Positions 59,728-64,000 of a DNA stretch of 64,000 nt are shown in pieces. Source of the DNA: Rhodococcus rhodnii (GTDB taxonomy: Bacteria > Actinomycetota > Actinomycetes > Mycobacteriales > Pseudonocardiaceae). The translations under genes and the position numbers were made by a program. How positions within the stretch are numbered: position 1 is the first letter of the stretch; each line of letters begins with the position of its first letter. Where the stretch lies: the NCBI GenBank assembly GCA_000720375.1, contig JOAA01000002.1:434001-498000 (forward strand), read 5' to 3'. Under the pieces are notes generated by a model, which worked only from the letters and a program-made list of their open reading frames with translations, ran no database searches and was not told the origin of the DNA.

Positions 59728-60948
59728 TCAGGTCACCCGACTGTCGCTCACCTGCTCGTCGGCGAGGTAGCTTCTTCCCTGCGCCCTGCGCCCTGCGCCC
59801 TGCGCCCTGCGCCCTGCGCCCTGCGCCCTGCGCCCTGCGCCCTGCGCCCTGCGCCCTGCGCCCTGCGCCCTCCCCGATAACAACGAAGCCTCCTTCGGCG
59901 CGCCGACCGGAATGACCGCGTGAACCCGGTAGCCGCCGTCGAGCTGTGGGCCTGCTGTCATTGTCCCGCCGTGGGATTGGACGCGTTCGCGCATTGTGGT
60001 CAAGCCGTGCCCCTTGCCGTCCGTTGCCGCGGCTGTTCCGTTTCCGTTGTCTCTTACGGTGATCTCGGCTTTCTCCGCATCCACCGCCACCTTTACTTCC
60101 ACTGTCGCTTTTGGTCCCGCGTGGCGGAGGAAGTTGGTCAGCGCCTCCTGGATCACCCGGTAGGTTGTGAAGCCGAGTGCCGGGTTGATCTCGCCGGTGA
60201 TGGTCAGGGCGGCGCGGTCGCCGACCCGCTCGACGAGTTCACGGATAGCGGCTGAGCCACGCTGGTCGTCCGGCAGTCCGCCGCGTCTGAGCAGGCTGAC
60301 CATCTCGCGGATCTCGTTCAGTGCCTTACGGGATTCGTCCGCGATCACATCGAGGATTTCCGTTGCCCGGTCAGGATTCCTGCTTACGAGCGAGCGTCCG
60401 CCCTCGGCCTGCACGGCGATCAGCGACAACGAGTGCGCCACGATGTCGTGCACTTCCCGCGCGATTTCACTACGTTCCTCAGCCGCTTCCGCACGCGCGG
60501 AGACGAGCGCCGCCTCCTCGCGTTCGCGTACCCGCAAGCCGAAGCCGTACACGGTCAGTACGACGAGCGAGGAAGACAGCGCGGTGGTCGCGATGTCCTT
60601 GGCGCTCGATCCATCCAGCCGGATCATCGGTGCCGCGACCGCCCCCACGAGCGCGATGCCCAGGCCGATCAGGCCCAGCGTTCGGCCGGACCAGCGCCGC
60701 AGGCTGTACACCATGACCAGCACGGCCACGACCGACAGATTCAGTTGCGGTAAAAGCCATGCTTGTGCCGCGGCGGACACGGCACCCACGGCGAGCGCCA
60801 CCGCCGGGAAGGTGCGCCGGATCGCCAGCGATGCGCACAAGGGCAACGCCAGCAGGCATTCCGTGATGTTGGGGAACGCGAAGTACACGCTCAGCACGGC
60901 CAGTACGGCCGCCCAGAGCGTGTCCGCTGTCCATGGGCGAGTGGGCAC
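59728..60948 (-). CDS. NarL-type sensor histidine kinase with repeat-encoded tail
   Basis: A 406-residue kinase. Five or six membrane helices (residues 8-145), then HisKA_3 (EIAREVHDIVAHSLSLIAVQ, phosphoacceptor His near 170) and HATPase (VIQEALTNFLRHAG, DNGNGTAA, GHGLTTMRERV). After the catalytic domain ends near 345, about 45 extra residues are encoded by a 7-bp tandem repeat and read GAGRRAQ over and over. Loss or gain of one unit would shift the frame of this tail but leave the kinase intact. Confidence 0.88.
   Translation of the reverse strand: MPTRPWTADTLWAAVLAVLSVYFAFPNITECLLALPLCASLAIRRTFPAVALAVGAVSAAAQAWLLPQLNLSVVAVLVMVYSLRRWSGRTLGLIGLGIALVGAVAAPMIRLDGSSAKDIATTALSSSLVVLTVYGFGLRVREREEAALVSARAEAAEERSEIAREVHDIVAHSLSLIAVQAEGGRSLVSRNPDRATEILDVIADESRKALNEIREMVSLLRRGGLPDDQRGSAAIRELVERVGDRAALTITGEINPALGFTTYRVIQEALTNFLRHAGPKATVEVKVAVDAEKAEITVRDNGNGTAAATDGKGHGLTTMRERVQSHGGTMTAGPQLDGGYRVHAVIPVGAPKEASLLSGRAQGAGRRAQGAGRRAQGAGRRAQGAGRRAQGRSYLADEQVSDSRVT
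59777..59867. repeat. 7-bp tandem repeat, 13 perfect copies
   Basis: The unit CCCTGCG is repeated 13 times without error over 91 bases, ending in a partial copy. It lies inside the 3' end of the histidine kinase gene. Because 7 is not a multiple of 3, the copies read as a seven-residue peptide repeat every 21 bases, and slippage would change frame. Confidence 0.95.
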
Positions 60949-61025
60949 GATGCCACATTAGGCTGGGGCGTTGATTTGCACATCGGACCGTGGTCTATGG
61001 GTGTGTCGGACTAGGGTCTGGGGTC

Positions 61026-61658
61026 GTGACCGAACCCGACTACCTCACTGTGACCCGGAGTTCCTACGACACCGTCGCCACGGCCTACGCCGACCTCGTC
61101 GACGGAATGCTTGACGAGATGCCGTTCGACCGTGCGGTGCTGGGCGTGTTCGCCGAGCGCGTGCGCGGCACCGTCGCCGACATCGGCTGTGGGCCTGGCA
61201 GGGTGACCACGTATCTCGCGCGCCTCGGGCTCGACGTGTTCGGCGTCGACCTCTCGCCCGGAATGATCGACGTCGCTCGGCGCTCCTACCCCGACCTGCG
61301 GTTCGAAGTGGGCTCGATGACCGCGCTCGACCTGCCGGACGGCAAGCTCGGCGGCATCGTCTCGTGGTACTCGATCATCCACATGCCACCCGAGGTACAG
61401 CCCACCATCTTCGCCGAGTTCTTCCGCGTGCTCGAGCCAGGCGGGCAACTCGTGGTGGCGTTCAAGGCGGGCGACGAGAAACGGCACCTGACGCATGGGT
61501 ACGGTCACGACCTTTCCCTTGACGTGTACTGGATGCCCCTCGATCGGGTGGCTTCGCTTGCCGAGCAGGCCGGGTTTGTGGAAGTCGCCAGGCTCGAGCG
61601 GGCGGCGGAGGCCAGCGAGAAAGGCCCGCAGGGCTATTTGATGGCCCGCAAACCGTAG
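61026..61658 (+). CDS. class I SAM-dependent methyltransferase
   Basis: A 210-residue methyltransferase with SAM motif VADIGCGPGRVTTYLARLG near 48 and acidic FGVDLSPGMIDVAR. The GTG at 61026 is preferred over an in-frame upstream start that falls in the promoter region shared with the divergent kinase gene. The substrate is unknown. A 13-bp terminator hairpin follows. Confidence 0.85.
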   Translation: MTEPDYLTVTRSSYDTVATAYADLVDGMLDEMPFDRAVLGVFAERVRGTVADIGCGPGRVTTYLARLGLDVFGVDLSPGMIDVARRSYPDLRFEVGSMTALDLPDGKLGGIVSWYSIIHMPPEVQPTIFAEFFRVLEPGGQLVVAFKAGDEKRHLTHGYGHDLSLDVYWMPLDRVASLAEQAGFVEVARLERAAEASEKGPQGYLMARKP

Positions 61659-61683
61659 GGCTGTCCCCACCATTGATCATCAT

Positions 61684-61720
61684 GCTGGCCTGATGGTTCC
61701 GTGCACGCCATCAGGCCAGC
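61684..61720 (+). terminator. terminator after methyltransferase gene
   Basis: GCTGGCCTGATGG and CCATCAGGCCAGC pair perfectly over 13 bp around an 11-base loop. Only 9 bases separate it from the ATG of the next gene, which has no clear ribosome site. Confidence 0.8.
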
Positions 61721-61729
61721 CTTGGCGAT

Positions 61730-63151
61730 ATGAGAAAACTAGCGGCTTCAGTGGCTTTCGCGGCCCTACTGACGGCAGCTCCCGCGATGGCGGAACCGGC
61801 ACTCGACTGGGGTGAGTGCCCGCCCGATTCCGTCGACCTCAGCCAGGAATGCACAGCCGTGTCCGTGCCGGTGGATTATGCCACACCGGCAGGCGGCCGG
61901 ATTTCGCTTGCCGTGTCGAGGATTCCGGCCGCCCGTCCGGAAATCAAACGCGGTGTTCTGCTGCTCATTCCGGGCGGTCCTGGCAATCCCGGCCTGAACC
62001 GGCCGTGGACGCTGGGCGCGCGCCTTCCGCAAGACGTCAAGGACCGTTACGACATCATCGGCTTCGACCCGCGAGGTACCGGCCGGAGCAATCCCATCAG
62101 CTGCGAACTGTCCTATGCGGACGTGCGCAGCCTGAGCCAATGGCCTGCTCCCAACGGTGACATCAGCGAGAACGTCGCCAAGGCCAAGCGATTCGCCGAC
62201 GCCTGCGTAACCAACGCGGGCCCACTGCTCAGGCACATCAGCACGCAGAACGAAGTGCGGGACATCGATCAGATCAGAAAGGCGTTGGGACAGAAGAAAA
62301 TTTCCTATTGGGCACATTCGTACGGCACGTACGTCGGTGCCGTGTACGCGACACTTTTCGCGGGCAACACTGACCGGGTCCTGCTCGACAGCAATGACGA
62401 GGCCGATCCGGAAGCACTCTGGCGCAAGGTCATGGCCAACCAGGCGATCGGTATCGATGACCGTTTTCCTGACTTCGCCGAGTGGGCAAGCCAGCCAGGA
62501 AACCCGTACCGGGTGGCCGATTCGGCTGCTGCCGTCCGCCCGTTGTTCCTCGAGCTGGCCGCGAGACTGGACCGCGCGCCGATCGGTGAATTCACCGGAA
62601 ACACGTTGCGGGAAGCCCTATTGCGCGGCATGAACACCGATACGGGGTTCCCGCTCATCGCGCAAACGATGATCGCCGCTCGCGATGGTGGAACCCCACC
62701 GGCCATTCCGTTGCCGCCGGAGAGCGTTCTGCAGAACACGGCAGCAGTCGCAGGGGCCACGATCTGTAACGACGTCGCCTGGCCAAGGTCCATTGAGGTG
62801 TATCAGCGGGATGTTCTGCGCCTGCGCGCACAACATCCGTTGACGGCAGGCTTGCCGGGCAACATCGTGCCGTGTGCGTTCTGGCCGTATCAGCCGGACA
62901 AGCCGGTCCGCGTCTCGCCGGACGGCCCGAGCAACATCCTGATGCTGCAGAGCGCTCGTGACCCTGCGTCACCGCTGGTGGGTGCACTCCAGTTGCGGCA
63001 CACGCTTGGGCACCGGGCGAAGATGGTGACCGTCAGCACCGGCGGGCACGGCGTCTACCTGCAACAAGGCAACGTCTGTGGCGACAACTCGGTGACCGCC
63101 TTCCTGGTTACAGGTCAGCGACCAGTGCGTGACGCCTACTGCGCACGGTGA
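61730..63151 (+). CDS. secreted tripeptidyl-aminopeptidase-like hydrolase
   Basis: A 473-residue exported alpha/beta-hydrolase: signal peptide of 21 residues (ending PAMAEP), VPVDYATPAGG, oxyanion GGPGNPG near 85, nucleophile elbow WAHSYGTYVG (serine near 195), and a C-terminal TAP-like domain with ILMLQSARDPASPL and terminal STGGHGV (catalytic His near 444). It resembles the Slp/TAP peptidases of streptomycetes, which remove N-terminal tripeptides. The usual WGVSYG reads WAHSYG, a small variation. It starts only 9 bases after a terminator hairpin. Confidence 0.85.
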   Translation: MRKLAASVAFAALLTAAPAMAEPALDWGECPPDSVDLSQECTAVSVPVDYATPAGGRISLAVSRIPAARPEIKRGVLLLIPGGPGNPGLNRPWTLGARLPQDVKDRYDIIGFDPRGTGRSNPISCELSYADVRSLSQWPAPNGDISENVAKAKRFADACVTNAGPLLRHISTQNEVRDIDQIRKALGQKKISYWAHSYGTYVGAVYATLFAGNTDRVLLDSNDEADPEALWRKVMANQAIGIDDRFPDFAEWASQPGNPYRVADSAAAVRPLFLELAARLDRAPIGEFTGNTLREALLRGMNTDTGFPLIAQTMIAARDGGTPPAIPLPPESVLQNTAAVAGATICNDVAWPRSIEVYQRDVLRLRAQHPLTAGLPGNIVPCAFWPYQPDKPVRVSPDGPSNILMLQSARDPASPLVGALQLRHTLGHRAKMVTVSTGGHGVYLQQGNVCGDNSVTAFLVTGQRPVRDAYCAR

Positions 63152-63197
63152 TCCCTGGTGGGATGATGCCGCGGGACCCGACACCAGAGGAGACAGC

Positions 63198-63644
63198 ATG
63201 GCTGGTCAGTTCGAGGCGACGGTGGAGATCGATCGCCCGGTCGCCGAGGTCTACGCGTTTCTCGCCGAAGGAACCAACGACCCGAAATTCAGCCCGCGCG
63301 TGCTGCGGATCGACAAGTCGCCGGACGGCCCGACCGCGGTCGGCACCGTGTTCACCAGCACGGTGAAGGACGCGGGGATGAAGACCCAGCGGCAGTTCAA
63401 GATCACTGAACTCGAGCGGGACCGCAAGATCCGCTGGGCCGAGCAGTCCCGCAACATCGTGATGGCCGTCGAAGGCGGCTACGACATCGAGTCCATTTCG
63501 GACACGAAAACCCGGGTGCGGATCTTCAACGTGCTCGAGGGCCGCGGTATCGGCAAGCTCATCGCCGGTCTCGCGCTGAGCCAGGCGCGCAAGGACGCGC
63601 CGGCGTTCGGCAACCGGATCAAGGCGGCCATCGAGTCCTCCTGA
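63198..63644 (+). CDS. SRPBCC (polyketide-cyclase-like) protein
   Basis: A 148-residue START/SRPBCC fold: FEATVEIDRPVAEVYAFLAE at the N-terminus and a C-terminal helix ending KAAIESS. The ATG at 63198 has AGAGGAGA upstream. Members bind hydrophobic ligands or act as cyclases; no specific role is assigned. A strong hairpin follows at 63651. Confidence 0.82.
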   Translation: MAGQFEATVEIDRPVAEVYAFLAEGTNDPKFSPRVLRIDKSPDGPTAVGTVFTSTVKDAGMKTQRQFKITELERDRKIRWAEQSRNIVMAVEGGYDIESISDTKTRVRIFNVLEGRGIGKLIAGLALSQARKDAPAFGNRIKAAIESS

Positions 63645-63650
63645 CCCGGA

Positions 63651-63691
63651 ATCGGACCACGGTCATAGACAACTCTGGACCGTGGTCCGAT
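63651..63691 (+). terminator. 14-bp terminator hairpin after SRPBCC gene
   Basis: ATCGGACCACGGTC and GACCGTGGTCCGAT are perfect 14-base complements with a 13-base loop, 6 bases after the stop codon. It could equally serve as an operator for the next gene. Confidence 0.75.
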
Positions 63692-63725
63692 GTACCAAAG
63701 CGCCCGCCTCCGTAACTTCGAACGC

Positions 63726-64000
63726 ATGCGAAGCGCAGCAGCGGCGAAAAGCCTGACGAAGACATACGGCACGGGCGATACAGCGGTATCGGCCCTGCGT
63801 GGCGTGACCGTGGAGTTCCCTGCGGGCACGTTCACCGCCATCATGGGTCCGTCCGGTTCCGGCAAGTCCACCCTGATGCATTGCCTCGCGGGCCTGGACA
63901 GAGCCGACGACGGCGAGGTGTACGTCGGCGGCGAGGAGATCACCGCGCTGCCCGACCGCGAGCTCACGAAGGTCCGCCGCGACCGGATCGGCTTCGTGTT
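63726..64000 (+). CDS. MacB/LolD-type ABC ATPase, cut by the window end
   Basis: The first 91 codons of an ABC ATPase starting at the ATG at 63726: SLTKTYGTGDTAVSALRGVT, then Walker A IMGPSGSGKSTLMH near residue 40, and the DRADDGEVYVGGEEITAL loop. The start of the Q-loop region (RRDRIGFVF) is the last part visible. This is the MacB/LolD class that works with FtsX-like permeases. No ribosome site is obvious upstream. Confidence 0.88.
   Translation, partial: MRSAAAAKSLTKTYGTGDTAVSALRGVTVEFPAGTFTAIMGPSGSGKSTLMHCLAGLDRADDGEVYVGGEEITALPDRELTKVRRDRIGFV

Noticed and set aside
59777..59867. CRISPR array
   Set aside because: The units are 7 bp with no spacers, and no cas genes are present. It is a simple tandem repeat.

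Overview
The window is high-GC actinobacterial DNA. Together, an SsgB-type sporulation regulator, DasR-like boxes upstream of two chitinase genes, SARP-free XRE/NB-ARC regulators, many ECF and two-component regulators, P450s, DrrAB-type export and abundant GTG starts suggest a filamentous soil actinomycete. A member of the Pseudonocardiaceae (Amycolatopsis/Kibdelosporangium/Saccharothrix-like) is my best guess, but no rRNA or marker gene here fixes the genus. Most of the window looks like ordinary chromosome: genes are tightly packed, with short overlaps and strong GC-rich hairpins instead of T-tailed terminators.

Layout. 1-9.6 kb: EndoQ-UvrD fusion, metallo-beta-lactamase hydrolase, lipoprotein, a HAD-like protein with altered catalytic residues, LysR and large LuxR regulators, cold-shock protein. 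9.7-18.4 kb: a regulator-rich stretch (XRE-NB-ARC-TPR protein, DUF2975/XRE pair, ECF sigma factor, XRE-ImmA-membrane protein operon, another XRE regulator) with several strong palindromes. 18.4-28 kb: ssgB, GlxA-like regulator, small membrane peptide, NCS1 permease with a zinc ribbon, 4-hydroxybenzoate hydroxylase-like flavoprotein, YciI protein, P450, DrrAB-type exporter with divergent TetR and twin operators. 28-33.7 kb: LacI regulator followed by an operon of an FAD oxidoreductase and a sugar ABC importer. 33.7-39.7 kb: quinone oxidoreductase and an NAD-dependent formate dehydrogenase operon (fdsGBAD). 40-47.9 kb: antiporter, P450-lipase pair, methyltransferase, degenerate GGDEF/EAL protein, sigma-like protein lacking region 2. 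47.9-54.7 kb: two chitinase genes with DasR-like boxes, a GH79-like glycosidase, and between them a tRNA array. 54.7-64 kb: HD hydrolase, two methyltransferases, two two-component systems (one kinase gene with a 13-copy 7-bp repeat), secreted peptidase-like hydrolase, SRPBCC protein, and the start of a MacB-type ABC ATPase cut by the window edge.

The most interesting item lies at 50608-49211 on the minus strand. A sigma70-like promoter is followed by a 21-codon leader ORF with a strong ribosome site, then an antiterminator/terminator pair of mutually exclusive hairpins, then eight closely packed tRNA or tRNA-like genes, and 23 nt later a HAD-family gene of the type associated with RNA-repair proteins. 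Every one of the seven readable anticodons in the array (Glu CTC, Leu GAG, Leu CAG, Gln TTG, Ser CGA, Lys CTT, Cys GCA) has a cognate codon in the leader ORF. The geometry is that of classical ribosome-mediated attenuation. It suggests a backup or repair tRNA operon switched on when charged tRNAs run short. The elements are seen in the sequence; the function is inference.
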